64,000 nt of DNA from Bdellovibrio bacteriovorus HD100 (GTDB taxonomy: Bacteria > Bdellovibrionota > Bdellovibrionia > Bdellovibrionales > Bdellovibrionaceae), in contig NC_005363.1 of NCBI RefSeq assembly GCF_000196175.1, positions 3,038,001-3,102,000 on the forward strand, in the 5' to 3' direction. A model generated the notes under the pieces. It worked only from the letters and a program-made list of their open reading frames with translations. It did not search any database and had not been told where the DNA came from. Of the stretch, positions 34,728 through 43,974 are shown one piece after another. Each line of letters begins with the position of its first letter. Position 1 is the first letter of the stretch. A program made the translations under genes and the position numbers.

Positions 34728-35822
34728 GACTTTTCTAAATATATGGAACTGGTAAACGCCAGTTCCATCTTTGTTTTGGGCCCAGACATTCTTGTCGCCG
34801 AGCTCTTCCCACCCCTTCAGATCAATTGCCGTTGGCGCACGCATAAAGGATCGGATCACCATCTGGGTGCCGGCTTTGCTATCTGTGTTCAGTCTTTGCA
34901 AAATCTGATTGGCATCGCGCTGTTCAAGATAAGAAATCGTGTCGGACAAAGAGATAAAGTCATAGGCATGCTTTGGCAGCTCTTCCAGAAGATTGCCGTG
35001 TAAATAGCGCACTTCGGTTTTCGACTTTTTCACCGCCGCAACAATGTGTTCGTGCGCTTCCAAGGGAAGGCCTTCTTCATAGGCAATACGCCCCAGGAAA
35101 AGGATCTGCATGAAATAGTTTTTGCGAACCAACTGCGTGCGGAAGATACGGTCAAACTCTTCCATGATAAACTGCCATGGAGCGCGCTGTTCGGTCTTGT
35201 GGTCGGCGCGACCACTGAAATGGCCTTTGTACAGGTATTTATTAAAGACAAATTCACTTGCCGCCACACGTATAAAGCTGTTCCAGCGGATTTTCGGCCA
35301 GTGCTTTTCATAAAGCTCGATCTGTTCAGAGAGAGTCTGTGCGGCAAACACCTTACTGAAATCACACTGCAAGACATCACGGAACAAATAACCCAGCTTC
35401 TGGAAGTGGGATTCCCAGCGGCCCAACAGAATGAAACCACGCGGTTTCCAACCTTCCATGCGCTCTTGCCAGTAACTGGTGGCTGCGGCAGATAAGGTCA
35501 GACGCTTGAACAGCTCTTCACGACTGTCGCCTTCGTCATGCCCCCCTTGCAAAGCCCCGCGATAGCCCATCAGGAACAGGTATTCCTCATAGCTCAATGT
35601 CTTCATCGCCTGCAGGCGCAGCTCGCACAAATACAACTGACTGACCGACATGTCGATCACATCCAGATTCTTCGGGTTCTTCGCAATCAGCGGCAGACAG
35701 CGAGCCCCGGATCCAGCGATGCTGAATACGCGGTTGGCGCCTTCGGGCAACAGTTCAAATTCAATGCGCGTATCTTCGTTGGACAGGGTGTAGTTCAAAT
35801 CAGAGAAGTATTCTTTTGCCAT
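34719..35822 (-). CDS. DUF3419/BtaA-like S-adenosylmethionine aminocarboxypropyl transferase
   Basis: The 367-residue protein resembles BtaA/DUF3419 proteins, which move the 3-amino-3-carboxypropyl group of SAM onto diacylglycerol in betaine-lipid synthesis. The SAM pocket reads FSIAGSGARCLPLIAKNPKNLDVIDMS (in pieces: AGSGARCLPLI, LDVIDMSVSQLYLCELR). The later EELPKHAYDFISLSDTISYL and motif RNLL-like HGNLLEELP are typical of the C-terminal methyltransferase-like part. GGGAG precedes the ATG. No BtaB methyltransferase follows, so the head group may not be trimethylated. It is the last gene of the minus-strand lipid cluster; its stop is inside the long palindrome. Confidence 0.72.
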   Translation of the reverse strand: MAKEYFSDLNYTLSNEDTRIEFELLPEGANRVFSIAGSGARCLPLIAKNPKNLDVIDMSVSQLYLCELRLQAMKTLSYEEYLFLMGYRGALQGGHDEGDSREELFKRLTLSAAATSYWQERMEGWKPRGFILLGRWESHFQKLGYLFRDVLQCDFSKVFAAQTLSEQIELYEKHWPKIRWNSFIRVAASEFVFNKYLYKGHFSGRADHKTEQRAPWQFIMEEFDRIFRTQLVRKNYFMQILFLGRIAYEEGLPLEAHEHIVAAVKKSKTEVRYLHGNLLEELPKHAYDFISLSDTISYLEQRDANQILQRLNTDSKAGTQMVIRSFMRAPTAIDLKGWEELGDKNVWAQNKDGTGVYQFHIFRKVGG

Positions 35823-35834
35823 TGCTGACTCCCT

Positions 35835-36902
35835 TTAAAAAGGCAAACTGCCGGTAAATTCCAAACGCAAACCGACAACATAACCGCCGGTGATTTCTTC
35901 ATACATATCGTAAAGCCCGCCGTCTTTCCCCTGATAACTCTGGGCAAAGATGGTGGAGGTAAAATAGTCCGTCCAGTTATAACCATAACTGCCATTCACA
36001 AAAAGATCCTTGGTGGTATCGTTCTGATAAAGCTGGAAGAACACGTCATGACGGTTCGGATTCCACTGCGCACTGACGTAATAAGACACCTGAGTCTGCG
36101 TCCCCGTCAGTGTGTTGACCTCATAAGCCGTCACCTGTGGCAGCACCACCCAGTTCCCCAGGAACAGATCCATCCCCACCGTACCAAAGCTGCGATCACT
36201 TTTGATCGTGTCCGGCAAAGTGGTGTCGTCCACATAGCCGTACTCAAATTTGGGAACTGCGGTTTCAAAGGCATAGTTGGCGGTGAAACCATAGTGATTG
36301 CGATTCAGAATCTGTGCAGACACCAACGACAGACCAAAACCTTTGACGTCCATCTTCAAACGGCCACCAAAACTGGTGTTTTTTTCTTCCACAGGCTCTG
36401 GTGCCGGGATGGGATAGGTGGACTCTGCCACATCCCCGATTCCGACCAGATCCAAAGACCACGTTTCACGGGCATAAGAAAAAGACGCCCCGGTCGGATG
36501 AGTCAGCTGATCCTGGAAAGGATCAAAGAAAAGCCTTGCCCAGCGACGGCCCGACCATACATCGAGAGAAGGCAGGGACCACATTTCACTCCAGCGGATG
36601 GCCTGACGGCCCACACGCACATAGAAAGAATCCAGCTTGAATTCCAGATAGGCTTCCTGCAAGTATCCTTTGGACGGAGACCGGCGAATATAGGCCTGAT
36701 CTTCGTTGCCTTCAAAGTCGCCGAAACCTTCAATGAAGATTCCGAAGGGCCCCAGGTTGCTGTTGAGTTTGCCTTTCAGAATCAAACGATTGGCAAGTTC
36801 GTCCTCTTGACCACGGATATACTCGTAACGAGGCGCAAACACCAGGTCTGCCCTCGCCCACGGAGTCATCATCAGAAGTGCAAGAAGAACCAGAAATCTC
36901 AC
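35835..36902 (-). CDS. Outer-membrane beta-barrel of the lipid cluster
   Basis: The 355-residue protein starts with GTG (signal peptide MRFLVLLALLMMTPWARA) directly after the upstream TAA. Strands such as FAPRYEYIRGQEDELANRL, AYLEFKLDSFYVRVGRQAIRW and SWSLDLVGIGDVAES-like repeats lead to a terminal LRLEFTGSLPF ending in Phe. The VRVGRQ...W element and overall plan resemble DUF1302/alginate-export type porins. It directly follows a LolA-like gene, an arrangement seen where a periplasmic carrier and barrel place or sense lipids in the outer membrane. Role by context only. Confidence 0.65.
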   Translation of the reverse strand: MRFLVLLALLMMTPWARADLVFAPRYEYIRGQEDELANRLILKGKLNSNLGPFGIFIEGFGDFEGNEDQAYIRRSPSKGYLQEAYLEFKLDSFYVRVGRQAIRWSEMWSLPSLDVWSGRRWARLFFDPFQDQLTHPTGASFSYARETWSLDLVGIGDVAESTYPIPAPEPVEEKNTSFGGRLKMDVKGFGLSLVSAQILNRNHYGFTANYAFETAVPKFEYGYVDDTTLPDTIKSDRSFGTVGMDLFLGNWVVLPQVTAYEVNTLTGTQTQVSYYVSAQWNPNRHDVFFQLYQNDTTKDLFVNGSYGYNWTDYFTSTIFAQSYQGKDGGLYDMYEEITGGYVVGLRLEFTGSLPF

Positions 36903-37598
36903 TTACTTCATGCTCTCCATATTGCGGACCGTGAAGAAGGAATCACTGAAGTCCCTCTTGTCCATGGAAAGAATGCGGATGTAGCTGATTTGTTTGTTGG
37001 TGTCTTCGATTTTCAAAGTCGTCGGACGGAAGGCGCCCGAGATGTTTTTGTAATCTTCAAAAGCCGCGCGCTTCAAAACGGTCTTTCCATTCAGACCCAG
37101 GTATTCCGCACGCAAGGGAGCAAAGGAGCCTTTCTTAAGCCACAGGCGAACCCATGCATAAGTCAGATTGTCTTTGTTCCCCTTTAAAAGAAGTTGAACT
37201 TCGTTGGTATTTTCACTTTCTTTGGTCACATCATAGTCCCCATACCAGCGGGTGCGGGAGATGTCCCCGTTTGCGACTTGGCCGGACAGCTTTTGCGCCA
37301 AAGACAATCGCATGGAACGCTTCAGATTCGGAACATACGCGTTGAAATCACGGTCCAGCATCAGCATATTGCGGCCCTTGTCGCGGGCCGGTTCTTTGGT
37401 GACGATCAGGGTTTTGTCCTGACCTTTCAAATAAACCTGGAACACCGAGGTGTTTTCAGAGGTTTCAACCTTGATTTTCATTTCATAGGATTCAGCAGGG
37501 TTGCGGATATTGTCCGCTTTTTTTACCCATTCTGCAGGATTTTCCGCCAGGGCATGCAAAGAGAATAACAAGCTGCTGATCGCCAAAAGTGTCTTCAT
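36903..37598 (-). CDS. LolA-like outer-membrane lipoprotein-sorting/lipid-carrier protein
   Basis: The 231-residue exported protein (signal MKTLLAISSLLFSLHALA) fits the LolA_like family (half-open beta-barrel lipid carrier): an amphipathic N-terminal helix region (ADNIRNPAESYEMKIKVE), repeated strands such as FQVYLKGQDKTLIVTKEP and RNMLMLDRDFNAYVPNLKRSMRL, then VQLLLKGNKDNLTYAWVRLWLKKGSFAPLRAEYLG, in parts. These proteins usually neighbour MMPL-type transporters or DUF1302-like barrels. Here it is flanked by an acyl-reductase-like enzyme and a barrel, suggesting transfer of a modified lipid. AAGGAG is well placed. Confidence 0.68.
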   Translation of the reverse strand: MKTLLAISSLLFSLHALAENPAEWVKKADNIRNPAESYEMKIKVETSENTSVFQVYLKGQDKTLIVTKEPARDKGRNMLMLDRDFNAYVPNLKRSMRLSLAQKLSGQVANGDISRTRWYGDYDVTKESENTNEVQLLLKGNKDNLTYAWVRLWLKKGSFAPLRAEYLGLNGKTVLKRAAFEDYKNISGAFRPTTLKIEDTNKQISYIRILSMDKRDFSDSFFTVRNMESMK

Positions 37599-37607
37599 GA
37601 CATCTCC

Positions 37608-39737
37608 TTATTTTTTTCTTTTAGACAACGCCAGTTCGCGGGTCAGTTCGATTTCCTTGTCGGTGATGATTCCGGTATGCCCCTGAATCGCCGCAAGTTT
37701 AACCCCGTGGCGTTTCGCCATCTGATATATCTGTTTTACTTTGTGCCACTCGATATCGCGGCCCATAGTGAAAGGCTCGTACTGACCTTCCAAAGTCAGC
37801 AGCGCTGTTTCCGCCAGACACGCATACACCGTGTTCCCCGGAAGACCCATATCAAAATTCATTTCCACTGGTCCCGGCAACACCACTTCACCTGATTCAA
37901 TAATCAGTACATCGGGACGCTGTTTGGCATCTTCAATGTCGAAATCCAATGGACGAGAACAGTCACACACCACCGCTCCTGGCTTCAAGCGCATGACATC
38001 GACGATTTTGTGATCAAATGCTGACGTTGCCGTCACCAGGACATCGGCATCCGCCGCCAGCTCATTGGCATCGGTGGTGATAGTCACCTCGCAGTTTGGC
38101 GACATCTGCTGGATTTCCTGGCGCAGCTCTTCCAGACGGTTGAGTCGTGGAGCCACCAGACACAGGCGCTTAAAGATCATCGACAGCAACTTCGCCGAAA
38201 CTTTACCGATGGAGCCGGTCGCCCCGATCACCATCGCCATGCCATCGACATAGCCCGTGTTCGGATCCTGCTTCAACAGACGCATCTTCTGCACCACATC
38301 CGCCAGTGCCCATAACGTGGCCGAGGCACTGAGGCTGTTCCCGGTGGTGACCGGAATCGGGCTGTTTTGATTGATGGTGATTCCCTGATCGCCCACAATT
38401 TTGGTGTAAGCGCCAAGGCCGATCATTTTCGCGCCTCGATTGGCGGCATCGTAACAGATGCTTTCAATCTTGCGATAGATCACTTCCGGGTCCGAATTCT
38501 TCAGCACCTTCGGGGTCGCTGGCAAGGCATAGATAATCCCGTTGATTTCCTTGCCGTTGCTTTCACTGATGATGTGTTTGATATGACCATAGACGAACGG
38601 CGGCGCTTTCGCAGCCATACGGTCAAACGGATCATTCCAGGTTTTTGGCATGTGCTTCAGCACGCCCAGTCCCGGCACATGCATAAAGTCATTATGAGAA
38701 AGCGCATGAATCACGAAGGCAAAATCCGGCTCCGGCTGGCTGAAGACCTTATTTCGAACCGCATTGAAGCCTTGAGAGATCTTTGTCTGCGTCGATGAGT
38801 TTCTGGTCATCACGTACTTGCGCGCCACCTGACGGATCTCGACGTCCTCGGTGATGAGCTGTTCCCATTCTTCGATGGACAAAGCCGCCGTGCGTTTGTG
38901 CGACAAGCGCAGCATGGCATCCAGAACAGAATAGTTCATGTACGGATGCACCCGGTAGTTTTCAGGGAACAGATTGATGATACTGCGTGGGGAATACTTT
39001 TTGGCTTCTTCCTCCATCGCCGGGTGCGCTGACCAGATCACCAGATCCTTGCCGCGCACAAAGTCCGTCGCCTGATCGAACAAAAGCAACATCGGCAGAT
39101 CACAGAACACGTACTGCACATTTTCAACCTGCGCGGCCAAAGAAGACCGGCTGATCTTTTGCATCTTGGTTTGCGCCAGCGGCGTGTTTCGCTTCATGTC
39201 TTTGATGTTCGCCACATTCAAAGCCAGCTTTGAAAGAGTCATCAAACCCGGGAAGGGCTGAATCATCCATGGCAGACCCAATAGCGAGTACGCATCGCCG
39301 ATATAGACTGATTTGCGGTAACGGTGACGGATGTATTCTTCAAGCTCCGTGCAAAGCACTGCTGTGGGGAAGAACGTCCCGCGTTCCGGCTGAATGACTC
39401 CGGATTCGATATGTTTCACCAAAGAATTGATATTGGCGATTTCACGCAAACCCGTCCCGTCACACAGAGGTACCGGGGACGGCGTTGCCATGATTTCCAG
39501 GTATTGACGGTGAACATAGCTTTTCTGATCCAGCTTGATCACTGGTGGCAAGCTGGTCAAGGCAAAGGCATCCACCTGATTGCGCAGGGTTTCGATCAGT
39601 CTGACAACCGCATCAACCGAGAAGTTGGCACTGAAGCGCTGAACTTCATAGTGATCCCCGGCAAAGTCAAATTCATAAGCGGCATCCCAGTGCGGGCGTC
39701 CGAAACTGATCTCAGCGATTCGATACGTACGCTTCAT
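37608..39737 (-). CDS. Two-part protein with C-terminal long-chain acyl-ACP reductase-like domain
   Basis: The 709-residue protein has an N-terminal part of about 370 residues with no recognised family, and a C-terminal half resembling cyanobacterial long-chain acyl-ACP reductase (AAR). Matching elements in order: IGLGAYTKIVGDQGI, PVTTGNSLSA, NAD(P)-binding VIGATGSIGK (G505-G508), and VYACLAETALLTLEGQYE, whose Cys640 aligns with the AAR catalytic cysteine, then FTMGR and MAKRHGVKL. AAR reduces acyl-ACP to a fatty aldehyde through an acyl-thioester. The N-terminal part may act as a second domain or partner. ATG 39737 with GGAG is chosen; it overlaps the SDR gene by 26 bases. A fatty-aldehyde-based pathway is an inference. 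Confidence 0.72.
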   Translation of the reverse strand: MKRTYRIAEISFGRPHWDAAYEFDFAGDHYEVQRFSANFSVDAVVRLIETLRNQVDAFALTSLPPVIKLDQKSYVHRQYLEIMATPSPVPLCDGTGLREIANINSLVKHIESGVIQPERGTFFPTAVLCTELEEYIRHRYRKSVYIGDAYSLLGLPWMIQPFPGLMTLSKLALNVANIKDMKRNTPLAQTKMQKISRSSLAAQVENVQYVFCDLPMLLLFDQATDFVRGKDLVIWSAHPAMEEEAKKYSPRSIINLFPENYRVHPYMNYSVLDAMLRLSHKRTAALSIEEWEQLITEDVEIRQVARKYVMTRNSSTQTKISQGFNAVRNKVFSQPEPDFAFVIHALSHNDFMHVPGLGVLKHMPKTWNDPFDRMAAKAPPFVYGHIKHIISESNGKEINGIIYALPATPKVLKNSDPEVIYRKIESICYDAANRGAKMIGLGAYTKIVGDQGITINQNSPIPVTTGNSLSASATLWALADVVQKMRLLKQDPNTGYVDGMAMVIGATGSIGKVSAKLLSMIFKRLCLVAPRLNRLEELRQEIQQMSPNCEVTITTDANELAADADVLVTATSAFDHKIVDVMRLKPGAVVCDCSRPLDFDIEDAKQRPDVLIIESGEVVLPGPVEMNFDMGLPGNTVYACLAETALLTLEGQYEPFTMGRDIEWHKVKQIYQMAKRHGVKLAAIQGHTGIITDKEIELTRELALSKRKK

Positions 39738-40731
39738 ATCCGCTCCAGAATTTTTGTTCGTATTGGAAGAATTCAGGACACCATGTTTCACCCAGGATTT
39801 CCCGGGTGCTGGTGGTGTCATATATCGGGAAGTTCATCAGGTAATGCAGCTCTTCTTCCGGAAAGCGTGCGATGAAACTGGAAAGCTTCAGCACCAGGGC
39901 TTCGGAAATCTTATCGACCAGGATCACTCCTTTGTGAGGAATTGCCTGGGACTTCAAGGCCGAAAGATAAAGATCACGAACCGCCAACCCCTGATTCGGG
40001 GTCACGTGGAAACTGTGATACCCCTGAGGTTTGGTCTGCACCGCCCACTCACAGAATTTCACAATGGCTTCAGCACACTTGTCGACCGGAACCAGCGGCA
40101 AACGGGTTTTGTCATTCCCCGGAAGAGGCAATGACGTCGGAATGGATTCAACCACCGAGCGGATTTTATTGAAGGCCTCCGCCGAATGATAAGGACCATC
40201 GATGCGCTCGATACGGCCCGTTTTGGTGTCCCCGACCAAGACGCCCAAGCGCAGGTTGATACGACCGGTGGTGTGAACCATCGGCCAGTTTTGCAGAACC
40301 TGTTCTCCATGGGCTTTGGATTCCGAATAAGCATCCGGAAAAGTCTTTTGGAAGTTCAAATCGTTGGGTTTCACCACCGTCAACGGGGAATTGATCCCGG
40401 CCGCCACGGTGCTGGTGTTCACGAAGAAGGGAATTTCAAGAGATTCGGCCACCTTCAAAGCCGTGCCCATGGCCGAGATATTGTGCTGATAGCAATCCAC
40501 TTTGGATGCGGTCAGCTCATACAGTCCAGCCATGTGCAGGAACAGCGCGTATTTCTTTTTGCGAAGAGCGTCCAGATCCAGGCCCGCATTCCACTGACAA
40601 AGGTCTCCCTGGACTTCAGTCTTGCCTGAACGGGACAACACGTCCACTTCGAATTTTTCGCGAAGCAAAGGAATGACCTGTTTACCCAGGAAGCCAGTGC
40701 CTCCGGTAACAAGAATGCGTGGTTTGGTCAC
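39712..40731 (-). CDS. NAD(P)-dependent extended SDR (fatty-acyl or keto-lipid reductase-like)
   Basis: The 339-residue protein has an N-terminal Rossmann motif TGGTGFLG (residues 9-16), a Tyr-x-x-x-Lys pair (Y135, K139 in AYSESKAHGE) and a preceding Ser/Thr-rich strand (VNTSTVAAG), so the extended SDR active site looks complete. The last 80 residues are an added helical region that may recognise a lipid. It starts with GTG 40731; GGAGG is 5 bases ahead. The 3' end overlaps the AAR-like start. OleD-like or acyl-reductase activity on a lipid chain is an inference from neighbours. Confidence 0.75.
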   Translation of the reverse strand: MTKPRILVTGGTGFLGKQVIPLLREKFEVDVLSRSGKTEVQGDLCQWNAGLDLDALRKKKYALFLHMAGLYELTASKVDCYQHNISAMGTALKVAESLEIPFFVNTSTVAAGINSPLTVVKPNDLNFQKTFPDAYSESKAHGEQVLQNWPMVHTTGRINLRLGVLVGDTKTGRIERIDGPYHSAEAFNKIRSVVESIPTSLPLPGNDKTRLPLVPVDKCAEAIVKFCEWAVQTKPQGYHSFHVTPNQGLAVRDLYLSALKSQAIPHKGVILVDKISEALVLKLSSFIARFPEEELHYLMNFPIYDTTSTREILGETWCPEFFQYEQKFWSGYEAYVSNR

Positions 40732-40749
40732 GATGACCTCCGAATAGAA

Positions 40750-41748
40750 CTATTGTCGGACCATGACTGGCAGTCCGTGATGCAGGCAACGAACTGTGAT
40801 TTCCTGAACATCTCTGAGAAGGATCTCGCCATCCCCAAAGAAAGTCAAAGCGCGCTGGGGATTCTGGCTCTTTAGTCTGAACTCTTTCAGCTCGAAAGAC
40901 TTAAAGACCGGAGATTTCTCGACGGAACCGCGACGAAGATGGTAAGCCGCCAAAGTGTGCCCAGGAATACTGTTGGTTTCAGAAAGAAGCAGGTTCACCG
41001 TACCGTCTGTATTGGAGGTAAACGGCGCCGGAACAAAACTGGAGCCGATCTTTTGCTGATTATTGATCAGAACGATCGGCGAAGACGTTTCGACATTCAC
41101 TTTGCCAGGAATTTCAATTTCCAGACCCCAGCCTTCCGGATTCCAGGTGCGAATCGCTTCGGCGGTCATCATGGAATAAACACTCGGCCCCATTTTTTTG
41201 ACCGCGTGATAACTTTTCTGTGCAAGGAAACGATAAGCCTTTGCTGACTTCGGACAATTCGCCAAGGTCTGCAAGTGAGAACGGAATTTATTAGCCAGTT
41301 CGGCCGCTTTGGCCGGAAGTCCCAGACCTCCGTTGGTCAGCATGTAAGCGACTTGTTCACCCGAGCTGACTTCAATCACGTCGATGTTTTTCACAACACC
41401 TTCAAAGATATTGCGAACAGCGGTATCAATTCTGGTGGATACACCAATTTCATGAGCCAAATCGTTGGCGGTGCCGGAACGAACAATGGCAATCGGAGGA
41501 ATCTGCGCGCCGTTTTGATATTTCATGATGGCCTGAATCGCCACGTTGATAGTGCCGTCACCACCGCAAATGATAAAGTAATCCGTTTTCTTCGCTTGCT
41601 CTTCCTGAACAAAGTCAAACATCTCTGTCATCGTCGAAGGACGACAGAAACGCAGATCGCAGCGGAAAAGCGCTTCACGCACTTTCGCCTCGATCAACTC
41701 TGCATTCACAGAGCCTGCTTTGGAATTAACAAGGACGGACACTCTCAT
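40750..41748 (-). CDS. Diacylglycerol kinase-family lipid kinase (YegS/DgkB-like)
   Basis: The 332-residue protein has the DAGK catalytic signature: CGGDGT (residues 61-66) and SGTANDLA (91-98), with ISEF-like later strands (GEILLRDVQEITVRCL). Such enzymes phosphorylate diacylglycerol or related lipids with ATP. ATG 41748 follows GGAGAACC. It is the first gene of the minus-strand lipid cluster, with 18 bases to the next one. Substrate unknown; a role in making or recycling the lipid handled by the downstream enzymes is likely. Confidence 0.83.
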   Translation of the reverse strand: MRVSVLVNSKAGSVNAELIEAKVREALFRCDLRFCRPSTMTEMFDFVQEEQAKKTDYFIICGGDGTINVAIQAIMKYQNGAQIPPIAIVRSGTANDLAHEIGVSTRIDTAVRNIFEGVVKNIDVIEVSSGEQVAYMLTNGGLGLPAKAAELANKFRSHLQTLANCPKSAKAYRFLAQKSYHAVKKMGPSVYSMMTAEAIRTWNPEGWGLEIEIPGKVNVETSSPIVLINNQQKIGSSFVPAPFTSNTDGTVNLLLSETNSIPGHTLAAYHLRRGSVEKSPVFKSFELKEFRLKSQNPQRALTFFGDGEILLRDVQEITVRCLHHGLPVMVRQ

Positions 41749-42102
41749 ATTATTGGTTCTCCGAGAGGACTATATAGCAAACCTCATACCCAACTTGTAT
41801 CAACCTGAGAAGCATTCAATTGGATCTCACCGTATTTATTCAGCTCCAAAACGTCATTTTGGCACCGCTGACCAAAAAGTGATCACTTTGAGACAACATT
41901 CCCTCAGATCTGTCTGCTCTCCCTCATATCTTCCATTACCGGAACGTCATCTTATGAGGACTCCTTGTATCTCGTGGAGCACTAAAAGCACCAGGTGCTC
42001 CAAAAGTACTCTGATTATCTTGAGCGCTCTTTAACAAATCCCGAAAAGTATTATGAAACACGACGTGAAAACCTCGTAAACGGCACGTAGAAGGTACGCA
42101 CT
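41749..42102. other. Divergent intergenic region without a gene; one perfect hairpin
   Basis: This 354-base stretch separates the lipid kinase and the NHL lipoprotein gene. I see no coding frame with a start site. TGGAGCAC (41975-41982) and GTGCTCCA (41995-42002) form a perfect 8-bp stem with a 12-base loop, in the probable leader of the NHL gene. Promoters for both operons must lie here, but no pair of boxes is convincing. Confidence 0.4.
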
Positions 42103-43941
42103 ATGTTCAAGAAAATCTCAACTTCGCTCGCACTTCTCATTCTGGCCTTAACCACGTCGGCATGCACGATGAGTCTGGATCGCTTCGGCCAGCTCATTTC
42201 CCCATCCATCGGAGACGATGATCCATCGCCTGCGGTCTCGGTTATTAAAGGAACCTTTCCGCTGGGACAACCGGCCTTCAACCTTCAGGACAAATCATTT
42301 TTGAGTGCCGCACCCGGAAACAAGTTTGTTGGTGCCTCTCTGTTTGACCACAAAATTTATGTTTTCACTGCAGAGGGAAAAACACTGAAAAGCATTTCTC
42401 TTCCTGCCGCCTCGAAGTGGCCGGATGGTGAAATAACCTCTTTGGGAGTGGACTCTACAGGCTTGATCTATGTTGGTCTTGTCGAAAGAAGCGGGGGCAC
42501 CGCAATTCGCGAATACATTCAAAAATACAATCTTGATGGAGTTTCTCAGGGTGTCTTTAAAGACTTTGTTCAAGAAGGCGGCATCTTCCCTTCTGCCCAA
42601 GACATTGCATTTGATTCTTCTGACAATGTTTATCTGGCTTTGAACTATTTCTACCAGATTCGCAAATACAACAAAAACACCGGTGCCCAAATGGCGGCTT
42701 ACGGAGCCGGCACATCCGGCAGCGCTGATGGCGAATTTTGGGGTAACACCAAATTCACTCTTGATTCCTCTGGGAACGTTTATGTCGTGGATACCTGGTC
42801 AGATCGACTGCAAAAATTTCTGCCCAACGGAAGCTTCGACAGCAAGGTCACCTGGCCGACACAAATCCTGCCGGTCGCACCAGCAACGGTTGCATCCAGC
42901 AACGTCGCTGACCTGACACTTTTATCCAATGGCAACTTCCTGATCAGTCAAAGCGACAGCAACGGCTATCTTATTTCATTTGATCCGACCGGAGCCTTGC
43001 TCTTTATCACTGATGGAAGCGCCGGAGCCACACAGTTCACGAGCAGCCCCGTTGTCTTTGCCGAAGCTGGAAATGAAGTCTATGTCATGAACAGTTCTAC
43101 AACCCGAGTTTACAACAAAATCACGGGAGCTTTGGCCCGTAAATATGATCCCACCTTATCGAATGCACTTGGACTGGCCCGAGACACCCTGGGTAACACT
43201 TATGTCAGCGATATGGGTGGCATCAAGCGCTTTGACACTACTGGGTTCAGTGACCTGTCCTTTGCGGCAGGCACTATGATGTACGATATCGACATCGACA
43301 GTCAGGGTATCATTTACGGCTCTAACCTGCTTACTGGAAAAATCATGAAGTACAATCCGGACGGAACATCGGCTGGCGAGATCACTCCAACAGGCACAAC
43401 GTACTTCCTGGATATCGTTTACGACAAAACGCTGGAAGCCGATGTTATCTATCAGACAGATGCCACCAATGGTGTAATTCGAAAGCTCACCACAGCGGGA
43501 GTGGAAATTGGAACCATTGGAGCAGGACAGATCATTTCACCCATCAGTGTTGCGGCAACCAGTGATGGTGGTGTGATTGTTTCAGATGCACAAAATACGG
43601 GTCCAGGCGCCCCATTCCGCGCATTGGTGAAAATCAACCCGGATAACAGCGTAGCTTGGACAATTTTGCCGGGTGCCGCAGGTAATATCACCACTATCCT
43701 CGGCATTGCCGTAGACAAAGACGGCAGTATTTTAGCAGCGGATGCCGCTGGAAATAAAATCGTTCGCTTCTCTGCTGACGGCGCGCACATGACCACCTAT
43801 GGTCAAGCAGGTGCTGCCGCCGGAGAGTTTACAATGCCAATCGACATCATGGTCGACGCTGGCAGCAACTTCTATGTTTCAGAGGCCGGCAACAGCCGGG
43901 TGCAGAAATTCAACTCATCAGGAGTGGTGCAAGCAGAATAA
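42103..43941 (+). CDS. NHL-repeat beta-propeller lipoprotein
   Basis: The 612-residue protein has a lipobox TTSAC (Cys21) and then repeated propeller-blade segments of about 45 residues. Each has a GxxVDSxGxxYVxD-type core (for example SLGVDSTGLIYVG, DIAFDSSDNVYLA, FTLDSSGNVYVVD, GIAVDKDGSILAA, DIMVDAGSNFYVS). The last blade ends NSRVQKFNSSG, the classic NHL closing phrase. Such propellers bind proteins or sugars on the cell surface. AAGG lies ahead of the ATG. It is monocistronic with a long leader and a strong terminator. Confidence 0.8.
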   Translation: MFKKISTSLALLILALTTSACTMSLDRFGQLISPSIGDDDPSPAVSVIKGTFPLGQPAFNLQDKSFLSAAPGNKFVGASLFDHKIYVFTAEGKTLKSISLPAASKWPDGEITSLGVDSTGLIYVGLVERSGGTAIREYIQKYNLDGVSQGVFKDFVQEGGIFPSAQDIAFDSSDNVYLALNYFYQIRKYNKNTGAQMAAYGAGTSGSADGEFWGNTKFTLDSSGNVYVVDTWSDRLQKFLPNGSFDSKVTWPTQILPVAPATVASSNVADLTLLSNGNFLISQSDSNGYLISFDPTGALLFITDGSAGATQFTSSPVVFAEAGNEVYVMNSSTTRVYNKITGALARKYDPTLSNALGLARDTLGNTYVSDMGGIKRFDTTGFSDLSFAAGTMMYDIDIDSQGIIYGSNLLTGKIMKYNPDGTSAGEITPTGTTYFLDIVYDKTLEADVIYQTDATNGVIRKLTTAGVEIGTIGAGQIISPISVAATSDGGVIVSDAQNTGPGAPFRALVKINPDNSVAWTILPGAAGNITTILGIAVDKDGSILAADAAGNKIVRFSADGAHMTTYGQAGAAAGEFTMPIDIMVDAGSNFYVSEAGNSRVQKFNSSGVVQAE

Positions 43942-43974
43942 AAAAAAGCGGCTTAAAAAGCCGCTTTTTCGTTT
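43941..43974. terminator. Bidirectional terminator between NHL lipoprotein and ABC permease
   Basis: AAAAAGCGGCTT (43943-43954) pairs with AAGCCGCTTTTT (43958-43969) around an AAA loop, with A- and T-runs on both sides. Confidence 0.92.
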
